Positions 8,338 through 15,103 of a stretch of 15,103 bases of DNA are shown piece after piece. The stretch covers positions 1 to 15,103 of the forward strand of contig CABUVO010000053.1 of the NCBI GenBank assembly GCA_902495075.1, written 5' to 3'. The notes beneath the pieces are model-generated. The model did no database searches and was not told the DNA's origin. It saw nothing but the letters and a program-made list of their open reading frames with translations. Both the position numbers and the translations under genes were made by a program. This stretch comes from an uncultured Porphyromonadaceae bacterium (GTDB lineage Bacteria > Bacteroidota > Bacteroidia > Bacteroidales > Muribaculaceae). Position 1 is the stretch's first letter; every line of letters starts with the position of its first letter.

Positions 8338-8480
8338 AATGCTTAGGAATTGATTTCCAAAGGTAATTAAAAATTCTCAATCTGCAAAATAGTGCTGCTT
8401 ACTACACCTGAGATACCTATCGAACAATATATTTATCAAGATGCTCTCTATACAATCACAATTATAGCAATGACTCATTA

Positions 8481-8532
8481 AAAATCATCATTACAAAGAT
8501 GATTTTGATAAAATGATTATTACAAAGATGAC
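8481..8532 (-). promoter_or_regulatory. Promoter-like or operator-like repeat upstream of the rpn pseudogene
   Basis: ATTACAAAGATGA occurs at 8490-8502 and again at 8519-8531, 29 bp apart. On the - strand each reads CATCTTTGTAAT, one base off the Bacteroidetes -7 consensus TAnnTTTG. The first copy sits in a perfect 9-bp inverted repeat (AAAATCATC at 8481-8489 and GATGATTTT at 8498-8506) with an 8-nt loop. The TTTG of the outer copy lies about 21 bp upstream of the inner -7-like box, roughly the distance of a -33 element. It could drive the leftward central genes, or bind a dimeric regulator. Confidence 0.35.
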
Positions 8533-8562
8533 TATAATATTCGTGTAAGCGATCCAAACAAA

Positions 8563-8597
8563 GAAATCCCCGTGAAACGATTTTTCACAGGGATTTC
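8563..8597 (-). terminator. Hairpin terminator of right operon
   Basis: GAAATCCCCGTGAAA (8563-8577) and TTTCACAGGGATTTC (8583-8597) form a 15-bp stem with one mismatch and a 5-nt loop. In the - direction it begins about 30 bp after the lipoprotein stop codon and is followed by a moderately T-rich stretch. It corresponds in position to the left operon's terminator but is not the same sequence. Confidence 0.75.
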
Positions 8598-8626
8598 CTA
8601 ATTATTTGATGTGTATATTAGTTCTA

Positions 8627-10165
8627 TTACTGAGCTTGCTTAACCTTAATATTATCAAGGAAGTAACGAACAAGACCGGTCTTGCCGTATTCACCTTCGA
8701 GTGGCCAATGGTCATCAATATTTCGAATACTTATTTTTGTATCAGGAGTTATGTTAACACTTCCCAAGTCTATTTCGACATGCTGCCATTCCATTGCAAC
8801 CTTGTCGGTAAGTGTATCTTCAGGAACCGGGAATTGTGTGGATTCACCTCCATTCTCCACTATTACGACAATAAGTGTATCATCAAAATTCTGCGAGCCC
8901 GAGCACATTGGAACCCAGTCAAACTGTAGAAGAACATGATCTCCTGCTTTGACACTCTCAAGCTTCGGCAAAGTAATACCTGCATAGTATCCGGTCTTAC
9001 CAAGCTTTATGTAATTAGCTTGCAGGTATGTGCAATCTTTCGCAGTCTTATCCTTTGATGATTTCATATCGCTGCCCATGAATAGGAATTTATATCCCTT
9101 TGCTTCAATAGCATCAAATGCAGAAACGTCTTCATAGATACAGCTCTGCAACTGTGGACATTTATCACCGCTATTAAACTTACCCACCTGGTCACCGGCA
9201 CCGGATGCCGCTACCCAAGGAGCCAACCATTCGAAATCATCAAAGAAGTAGATAACCTCATTTACACCAAGATCTTCAATTTCGGCAGGAATGATATTTA
9301 CCACAGGAGAAGCCATGCCTGCAAAATATCCTGTTACCTTGATCTTGTGACCTCCAAGCTTCCCAAGTTCAAGATTCTGGGGAGCATCGACCGGATATGC
9401 CTTGCATGTCATTTCTCCTACAGTAATGGCTGTGCCGTCAAAGTCACCGGTTAAAGTCACATATTGATATTTTTTTCCATTAGTTTTATCTAATGTAGCA
9501 GTTATGTCAACAGGTGTTTTCTCAGGAACTGCCGCAGTTCCTTCGTCAGTCATTCTTTCACCAAGGACATATGCCATCTTGATCTCATCTGTGAATTTTT
9601 CTCCGACAATAGATACTTTTTTACCAACGGATACGGAAATGGCGGGTTCTTTGACATATACATAATCAGTTCCATCTGTTGCTATGAAACCATTACCTGT
9701 AACAGTTGTTACAATCATATTTGGCAGACGGACAACAGTCTCGTCCTCTGCCGCCTCCATGGCTTCAATAGTATAATCAACAGGATCACGGAATTTGTCT
9801 CCATCCTGACGGATAATTACATTGGCAATACTCCAAAGGTTGCGACCCTTAAACTGAATAGTTGTCTTTCGTGGATTATCTACAGCCGCATCTCTTGTAT
9901 TCTCAGATACAGAGATTTCGACTTCAGTCTGTCCTGCGTGTCCGGAAGCCGGGGAAATCGTAACCCATTCAGGAGCCTCACTTACCCAATCAGCATCAGA
10001 AGTCACAGTGATGATCTGCGGTCCTTCGGGTAACGCCTCATACTCAAGAATATCAACACTCGCGAGAACCGCTCTCGAAAGATTTGTCTCCTCATCGCTG
10101 CAGGATGTGAACACACATCCTATTGCAGCGACAAGAGCTATGAGATAATAATTTATTTTTTTCAT
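8627..10165 (-). CDS. BACON-domain surface lipoprotein, third gene of right SusCD operon
   Basis: Paralogue of the lipoprotein at 4925-6478. The signal peptide ends at Cys22 (CVFTSC) and SDEE follows, an acidic surface-export signal. The BACON region (DWVSEAPEWVTISPASGHAGQTEV, split by eye at residues about 55-80) is strongly shared with the left copy. The middle OB-like segment (YVYVKEPAISVSVGKKVSI) is recognisable, and the C-terminal jelly-roll-like part (VIYFFDDFEWLAPW to RYFLDNIKV) is much more divergent. It is 512 residues against 517. It begins 20 bp after susD, so it belongs to the same transcript. No catalytic motif is seen. The divergent distal domain suggests a different ligand from its partner, by inference. 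Confidence 0.85.
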   Translation of the reverse strand: MKKINYYLIALVAAIGCVFTSCSDEETNLSRAVLASVDILEYEALPEGPQIITVTSDADWVSEAPEWVTISPASGHAGQTEVEISVSENTRDAAVDNPRKTTIQFKGRNLWSIANVIIRQDGDKFRDPVDYTIEAMEAAEDETVVRLPNMIVTTVTGNGFIATDGTDYVYVKEPAISVSVGKKVSIVGEKFTDEIKMAYVLGERMTDEGTAAVPEKTPVDITATLDKTNGKKYQYVTLTGDFDGTAITVGEMTCKAYPVDAPQNLELGKLGGHKIKVTGYFAGMASPVVNIIPAEIEDLGVNEVIYFFDDFEWLAPWVAASGAGDQVGKFNSGDKCPQLQSCIYEDVSAFDAIEAKGYKFLFMGSDMKSSKDKTAKDCTYLQANYIKLGKTGYYAGITLPKLESVKAGDHVLLQFDWVPMCSGSQNFDDTLIVVIVENGGESTQFPVPEDTLTDKVAMEWQHVEIDLGSVNITPDTKISIRNIDDHWPLEGEYGKTGLVRYFLDNIKVKQAQ

Positions 10166-10185
10166 TGTTACGTCAATTGAAAGAT

Positions 10186-12024
10186 TTACTTACCTGAAGC
10201 AGCACCCCATCCGGGATTCTGAGTGAGGTTAGGATTGAGGTTTAAGTCATCTGTTGGAATCGGATAAAGATAATCCCTGTTTTCATTAAATCCCTGACGA
10301 TCCTGTCCTCTGTGATTATCAAGATAGCCTGAATTACCATCAGAAAGATAGATATCCTTACCTATCTCGTAATACTGGGCACTTGATGGACCAGCCGGTT
10401 TTGCAGTGCCTTCTGCATAAAGGTAAATATCTGCAACACCGTCTCCTGTAACATCATATGCACCCGGACCCGGGAAATATTGACCATACATTGGCTGATC
10501 AATCATCTTACCGCATTTCCAACGGAAAAGATCATATATACGGCGGCCTTCCTGAACAAGCTCTATAGTACGTTCACGTCTGATTTCAAGAATTACGCCT
10601 TTGTTGGCACCTGACACATTGAAATATCCGCTTTCCGGATTGATTGATCCATCAAGGTACGGATCCGGATGCGCATTGGCTGTTGCCATGTCAAGCATAC
10701 CGGTCATACCCACGCGACGACGCAGCTCATTAATTGTGTTATTAATGTCGGCCTGTGTCAATGTTTCAAGTTCAGCCTTTGCTTCCGCAAGATTAAGAAG
10801 AATTTCTGCATAACGATATTCGGGAAGGTCATTTGAACTCATATTGTTTTTGTCCATATTAATACTCCCCATCATTGATTCTCCTACAAATTTTATTGGC
10901 TGATAGCCTGTTCTTGATGTAAGGAGATTGGCACCTTCAATAGTTTTGCTACCTATACGATGATAGTTCAATCCTCGGATTGACTGGGTAAGACGCGGAT
11001 CACGATCTTTTACTTCATCAGCAAATTGCATTGTCTGCCATCCGGGTTTGTCGGTGAAGCGGCTTCCATCTTTCATCAGATACGAACATATGAATTTTCT
11101 TGTGTATCCCGGCTGACCCTGAGTTGGAACCACAGTGTGTGCATTTGCATTATGAAGTATCTGCATACCCTGGTCATATTTAACGGCGAGAATATACTCA
11201 TTCTTGTTTGCATCCTGAGCAGCAAACATGTTCATGTATGCGTCTGTACCTGTAACCAACGAATATTTGCCATATGTGCCACTCATAAGTTTCTCACTCG
11301 CATCCACGCATAAGCCAAGATAATACCTCCAGTCATGACCACCTTCGATATTTATTTCATGATACTTACGGTATGTGCCTTCAAAGAGGCAGAAATTGGA
11401 TTTAAGAGCAAGTGCAGCTCCTTTAGTAAGACGATAAGGAGCAGAAGACTCGGCAGAGATAGATGGAAGAGCTTCTATTGCAAAATCAATATCCTCAAGC
11501 ATCTTGGTCATAATCAACTCACGAGAATCACGCGGTGCATACAATTGTTCATCCGCTGATCCAAGCTGACGGTCAATCCATGGCACATCTCCGAAACGTT
11601 TAACCTTTTCAAAATAGAAATAAGCGCGGAAAAAACGTGCTACTCCGGTATATTGCTTTACAGCTGCCTTGTCCGGACATCTGTCAATGTATTCCAGAAG
11701 TGTATTGATTCGTCTCAACACTCCCCAACTCCAGCCACTTCCAGATGCGGGAACAGTTCTGTATGTGCCTCCTTTAAGAACAGCCGACAAGTTTTGATTG
11801 ATCTTGACATCATCCTGGTCTAAAAGTGTAGGTTCATTATCCATAGCCTGCGACAGCAGATTGTTATAAAAATAATTACTGAACATCTGCAAATCGGTAG
11901 CCGTGGCTGAGTTAAAAAAGCCCTCGATATCTACTTTGTCTTTAGGCTCCAAATCAATGGCGTCATCACACGATGAAAACGCGCCGAGACAAAGCAGAGG
12001 AACTATATATAATAATTTTTTCAT
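10186..12024 (-). CDS. SusD/RagB-family surface lipoprotein, right copy
   Basis: Paralogue of the SusD at 3068-4885. The signal peptide MKKLLYIVPLLCLGAFSSC leads to lipidated Cys19 followed by DD. The family signatures PEYRYAEILLNLAEAKAEL and EIRRERTIELVQEGRRIYDL are present. The C-terminus is NPGW, as in the left copy, plus six further residues (GAASGK), giving 612 in all. Similarity to the left copy runs end to end, with replaced stretches such as the segment before YLYPIPTD, where YLYAEGTAKPAGPSS replaces a different sequence. It starts 19 bp after susC. It should pair with the right-hand SusC body, so inversion would exchange barrel and lid together. Confidence 0.95.
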   Translation of the reverse strand: MKKLLYIVPLLCLGAFSSCDDAIDLEPKDKVDIEGFFNSATATDLQMFSNYFYNNLLSQAMDNEPTLLDQDDVKINQNLSAVLKGGTYRTVPASGSGWSWGVLRRINTLLEYIDRCPDKAAVKQYTGVARFFRAYFYFEKVKRFGDVPWIDRQLGSADEQLYAPRDSRELIMTKMLEDIDFAIEALPSISAESSAPYRLTKGAALALKSNFCLFEGTYRKYHEINIEGGHDWRYYLGLCVDASEKLMSGTYGKYSLVTGTDAYMNMFAAQDANKNEYILAVKYDQGMQILHNANAHTVVPTQGQPGYTRKFICSYLMKDGSRFTDKPGWQTMQFADEVKDRDPRLTQSIRGLNYHRIGSKTIEGANLLTSRTGYQPIKFVGESMMGSINMDKNNMSSNDLPEYRYAEILLNLAEAKAELETLTQADINNTINELRRRVGMTGMLDMATANAHPDPYLDGSINPESGYFNVSGANKGVILEIRRERTIELVQEGRRIYDLFRWKCGKMIDQPMYGQYFPGPGAYDVTGDGVADIYLYAEGTAKPAGPSSAQYYEIGKDIYLSDGNSGYLDNHRGQDRQGFNENRDYLYPIPTDDLNLNPNLTQNPGWGAASGK

Positions 12025-12043
12025 TTTTATCGGATATTAGAGT

Positions 12044-15000
12044 TTAGAATGTCACGTCAATACCAAACATAAAGCTCTTTGACCAAGGATAGAATTTCTC
12101 GTTAGAATCTGCTGATTTTCTATTCATTGCACCCTCGGGGTCAATATACTTGGTATTTTTCTTAAGAGGAGACCAATAACAGAGATTCTCAGCTGTGAAA
12201 TAAATTCTCAATTTCTCAATCAGAGCTTTCTTAGTCCAATTGGTCGGGAAAGTGTATCCTACCGTAAGGTTCTTAAATCTCAGGTATCTAATATTCTGTA
12301 GATAACGGTCATTTATACGTGTCTCCTTACCATCGTCATCTGTTGAACCAATTGTACCACTTGTAGCAGCATAACCCATAGGACGGGGGAAATATGCATC
12401 CGGATTATCAGGACTCCAGATTTTGTCTTTAAAGTCTGTAGGAATGAATGTGGTGTAAGGATAAGAATAACATCCCCAGAAATCCATGTTATGTCCGTTA
12501 GGATACCAGTAGTGATTACCAGTTCCTTGGAAGAATGCGCTTACATCAAAACCGAAATAGTTAATATTTGCGCGGAAACCATATTGGAGATGTGCCAAAG
12601 AATTACCGAGTTTTACGCGGTCGCCAGGATTGTCTACAGTATTTTTCCCGATTCCAATAACACCATCACCGTCAAGATCAAGATATTTCACGTCACCGGC
12701 AGCCCATCCTGAGCCAATACGTTTGGCAACGTAAGAAAGATCAACCTCACTTGCATATTTCTGTGCTTCTTCATCGCTCTGGAATAAACCACCCATGCGG
12801 AAGCCCCAAATTTCGCCGAGCTCCATTCCTTCGTAATAATCTTTGGCGAATGTTCTGGTTGGGTTATCGTATTTGGTAATTTTACTGTTGTAATCTGAAA
12901 TATTGAATCCTACTCCATATGAGAAGTTATGCCCAAATAATTTGAATTCGTCATTCCAGTTCAATGCGATCTCATAACCTTTGGTGCGCAAATCAGCAGT
13001 ATTCATCTGCGGGGAAGTCGCTCCGTAAACAGCAGGAAGTTGTATACCGTCTGTAAGCATATCCTTTGTATCGCGGATATAAAGGTCGATTGTCGCAGAA
13101 AGTCTGTTATTGAAGAATCCAAGATCAAAACCGAGATCCCACTGCTCTGTCTTCTCCCAAGTCAGGTCTGATGCGATTGGAGATCCCAGTGTTGCGTATG
13201 GAGCTGCTGATGAACCTTCACCAAAAGAGAAATGATTCAATGTTCCAGAACCCATCAAACGCAAGAAGGTATAATAATCATCGACATTCTGATTACCCAA
13301 TGTTCCGAAAGATGCACGGATCTTACCGTTGCTCCAGATTGGCTGTAAAGGCTCAAAGAATTTTTCTTCAGAGAAACGCCAGCCAAGTGATCCGGATGGG
13401 AACCAACCCCAACGATGACCCTTGGCAAAGCGAGATGTTCCATCATAGCGTCCGGAAAGTTCTACAAGGTATTTACCCATGTAGTCATAATTGATACGTC
13501 CGAAGATACCCTGCAGAGAATATTGGTTCTGACCACCTTCAACTGCTGTAATAACATTACCTTTGCTGTCGGTTCCAACAAGATTCAGATCCGCGAGATC
13601 ATCAACAGTAAGATTCTGCCCTTTTGCATACACCCTCTTATAGTTCCTCGTCTCATAATTATATCCGGCGACAACTGTGAGATTATGCGCATCCTTAAAT
13701 GTGTCCTTGTAGGTTACAAGTCCGTTGGCAGAATAATAGTTATATGTTCCGATTGTCTCTTGCAGGTCGTTCTGACCGGCACCGGTTACATAATACTGCA
13801 TATCCTGATCCGGATAAGTCCTGTAAGGAAGATTAACACGACGGGTGGTGTTGCGATTCTGGAAGAAACGATAAGTGAAATCACCACTGAATGTCAATTG
13901 AGGAATCGGAGAATAATTTACACGCGTTGTATTGGTGAAGTCTGTACGACGTTGAGTCGAAGGACTCTTAGCAACACTATAGAGTATATGGCGTCCGTTG
14001 GCAAGGTTATAGCCCTGATATGGTGTCGTGAAGATAAAGGAACCATCCGGATTCTGCAATGGATAGCAGGCGAGTGCGTGTCGTGCAGTTCCTTGCATGG
14101 CAGACTCATTACCACCCTGGTATTCATAAGTAGAACCAAAGAAAGATGTGTTGTTGCTTACATTGATCCATTTGTTAATCGGGAAATCGATCTTCGCACG
14201 AAGATTATACTTCTTGAATTTATCATTTGCAATCTTCTGAATACCATCGTGGAAATTCAGACCTCCTGAAAGATAATAACGGATTTTGTTAATACCTCCG
14301 CTAAGAGAGATGTTGTGTTGTTGCTGGAAATATTTGTCATTGTAAAGTGTGTGATACCAGTCTGTATTTGCATAATATTTCCAAGCCTTACGACCGTTAT
14401 AAACTGTCTCAACAACCCAAGGGCGATCAGGATTTTCTGTCTTGTCGTTTACGCGGGCAAGAAGTTCCTGCATATCGTTGGCATCATACTTTATATACTG
14501 AGACCCTGCACCATTCGTTGCTTCCCAGAATTTATTCACCAGGTATACTGACCAATATCCTGTGGTCTCATAATCTGTGGATGTTGTGGGTTCCTCCCAT
14601 CCGAAACGACCATTGTAACGGACAGTAGCTTTTTTACCCTGATCGTTACCGTTCTTGGTAGTTACCAAGATTACACCGAATGCGGCACGAGCACCATACA
14701 CTGCAGCTGCTGATGCATCCTTGATGACAGAGACCGACTGTACATCATTAGGGTTTACATTGTCAATTTCTCCAATGGATCCATCAATAAGCACGAGCGG
14801 AGATCCTCCATTGATTGAGGCTTGTCCACGGATATTGAGGGCCGGGGAAGATCCGGGCACTCCTGATGAGGTGGTAACATTCAGACCGGCAACCGCTCCC
14901 TGGAGCATGTTGGAGATGGTGGCTGCGGGACGGTCCTCGAGGCTCTTGCCGTCGACGGAGGCGACGGCGCCGGTGAGGTTCACCTTCTTCTGCGTGCCGT

Positions 15001-15103
15001 AGCCGATAACCACGGTCTCCTCAAGGGTCTGCGCGTCTTCCTTGAGCACGATCCTGAGGTCGTTCTGTCCTGCGGCGACCTTAACCTGCTGGGTCTGGTA
15101 GCC
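12044..15103 (-). CDS. SusC/RagA-family TonB-dependent outer-membrane receptor, right copy (5' end outside window)
   Basis: Paralogue of the left SusC with the same domain order: end of the N-terminal extension, TonB box (ETVVIGYG), plug (IRGQASINGG, VLIDG, SVIKDASAAAVYGARAA), barrel with a DLDGDGVIG loop, and terminal Phe (DVTF). The frame is open to the window edge, so signal peptide and promoter, if any, lie outside. The protein is closely similar to the left copy. Differences are concentrated in short stretches: a plug loop 4 residues shorter, GQNLTVDDLADLNLVG replacing a different sequence in mid-barrel, SGTLNHFSFGEGSSAAPYA, and an insertion with STDDDGKETR near the C-terminus. These are probably surface loops. 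At DNA level the bodies differ at many silent sites. Confidence 0.95.
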   Translation of the reverse strand, partial: GYQTQQVKVAAGQNDLRIVLKEDAQTLEETVVIGYGTQKKVNLTGAVASVDGKSLEDRPAATISNMLQGAVAGLNVTTSSGVPGSSPALNIRGQASINGGSPLVLIDGSIGEIDNVNPNDVQSVSVIKDASAAAVYGARAAFGVILVTTKNGNDQGKKATVRYNGRFGWEEPTTSTDYETTGYWSVYLVNKFWEATNGAGSQYIKYDANDMQELLARVNDKTENPDRPWVVETVYNGRKAWKYYANTDWYHTLYNDKYFQQQHNISLSGGINKIRYYLSGGLNFHDGIQKIANDKFKKYNLRAKIDFPINKWINVSNNTSFFGSTYEYQGGNESAMQGTARHALACYPLQNPDGSFIFTTPYQGYNLANGRHILYSVAKSPSTQRRTDFTNTTRVNYSPIPQLTFSGDFTYRFFQNRNTTRRVNLPYRTYPDQDMQYYVTGAGQNDLQETIGTYNYYSANGLVTYKDTFKDAHNLTVVAGYNYETRNYKRVYAKGQNLTVDDLADLNLVGTDSKGNVITAVEGGQNQYSLQGIFGRINYDYMGKYLVELSGRYDGTSRFAKGHRWGWFPSGSLGWRFSEEKFFEPLQPIWSNGKIRASFGTLGNQNVDDYYTFLRLMGSGTLNHFSFGEGSSAAPYATLGSPIASDLTWEKTEQWDLGFDLGFFNNRLSATIDLYIRDTKDMLTDGIQLPAVYGATSPQMNTADLRTKGYEIALNWNDEFKLFGHNFSYGVGFNISDYNSKITKYDNPTRTFAKDYYEGMELGEIWGFRMGGLFQSDEEAQKYASEVDLSYVAKRIGSGWAAGDVKYLDLDGDGVIGIGKNTVDNPGDRVKLGNSLAHLQYGFRANINYFGFDVSAFFQGTGNHYWYPNGHNMDFWGCYSYPYTTFIPTDFKDKIWSPDNPDAYFPRPMGYAATSGTIGSTDDDGKETRINDRYLQNIRYLRFKNLTVGYTFPTNWTKKALIEKLRIYFTAENLCYWSPLKKNTKYIDPEGAMNRKSADSNEKFYPWSKSFMFGIDVTF
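14897..15103 (-). repeat. Right arm of long terminal inverted repeat, inside susC
   Basis: This is the inverted partner of the left arm. The perfect part is 14985-15103, and the six mismatches begin inward of it. It encodes the same SusC segment, in frame with the right-hand receptor. A recombination site, if there is one, most likely lies in the perfect part or just outside the window. Confidence 0.95.

Larger units (their letters stand above)
1..15103. mobile_element. Putative invertible segment carrying two alternative SusC-SusD-lipoprotein operons
   Basis: The segment is bounded at both ends by inverted copies of one roughly 207-bp sequence lying inside two susC coding regions. The reading frame is the same in both arms, so inversion would give in-frame SusC fusions. 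Each arm leads into a complete set of SusC body, SusD and BACON lipoprotein pointing to the centre. Inversion-controlled SusC/SusD expression by a site-specific recombinase is established in Bacteroides fragilis, and this layout matches that logic. The inversion itself, and which side carries the promoter, are inference, because the flanks and any recombinase lie outside the window. Confidence 0.75.

Noticed and set aside
8335..8380. ATG near 8380 as the true start of an intact Rpn-family protein
   Set aside because: The first about 35 residues from that start do not resemble the family, while the expected TDFGFK opening is present in another frame of the same DNA.
8490..8531. CRISPR-like direct repeats
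   Set aside because: There are only two 13-bp copies, no array and no cas genes. A promoter-like reading fits better.
8606..8939. Two overlapping + strand open frames at the end of the right lipoprotein gene
   Set aside because: They overlap antisense to the lipoprotein's C-terminal domain, overlap each other in different frames, and have no recognisable motif.
13415..14269. 284-codon open frame opposite the right SusC
   Set aside because: It lies wholly inside the antisense strand of a strongly conserved receptor gene and shows no family features. It is a shadow of codon bias.
1..15103. Assembly artefact (false palindrome) producing the mirror layout
   Set aside because: Outside the about 207-bp arms the two halves differ at many silent and amino-acid positions and have different terminators, so they are true paralogues. 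An assembler choosing one of two orientations remains possible.

Overview
This window comes from a member of the Bacteroidales. The evidence is the SusC/SusD TonB-dependent importer pairs, the surface lipoproteins whose lipobox cysteine is followed by an acidic export signal, the BACON domain, the Rpn-type PD-(D/E)XK protein, and the A/T-rich leaders without a clear Shine-Dalgarno. A Muribaculaceae-like gut commensal would fit, but that is a guess.

The layout is a mirror. On the left, reading inward on the + strand, are a SusC-like receptor (1-3048, 5' end outside the window), a SusD-like lipoprotein (3068-4885) and a BACON-domain lipoprotein (4925-6478), closed by a hairpin terminator. On the right, reading inward on the - strand, is a paralogous operon in the same order: SusC (15103-12044, 5' end also outside), SusD (12024-10186) and BACON lipoprotein (10165-8627), with its own terminator hairpin. 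The two operons are convergent. Between them (about 6577-8626) lie two decaying - strand genes: a kinase-fold protein with disrupted N- and C-termini, and an Rpn family nuclease/transposase-like gene with a frameshift that separates its TDFGFK start from the rest. The six flanking genes are open throughout.

The first and last about 207 bp of the window are inverted copies of each other. The outer 119 bp are identical and there are only six mismatches across 207 bp. These arms encode the end of the SusC N-terminal extension, the TonB box and the start of the plug, in the same reading frame on both sides. Recombination between them would invert about 15 kb and join the other SusC body, with its SusD and lipoprotein, in frame to whatever promoter and signal peptide lie outside. 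Outside the arms the two SusC genes still encode very similar proteins but differ at many silent sites, so the arms are conserved as DNA. GC content also drops sharply where the arm similarity ends.

The best interpretation is a phase- or antigen-variable importer locus in which a whole three-protein outer-membrane uptake module is swapped by DNA inversion. This resembles the inversion-controlled SusC/SusD families known from Bacteroides fragilis, with a third surface lipoprotein added to the exchanged unit. No recombinase, regulator, glycoside hydrolase or peptidase is visible in the window, so substrate and enzyme must be sought outside it.
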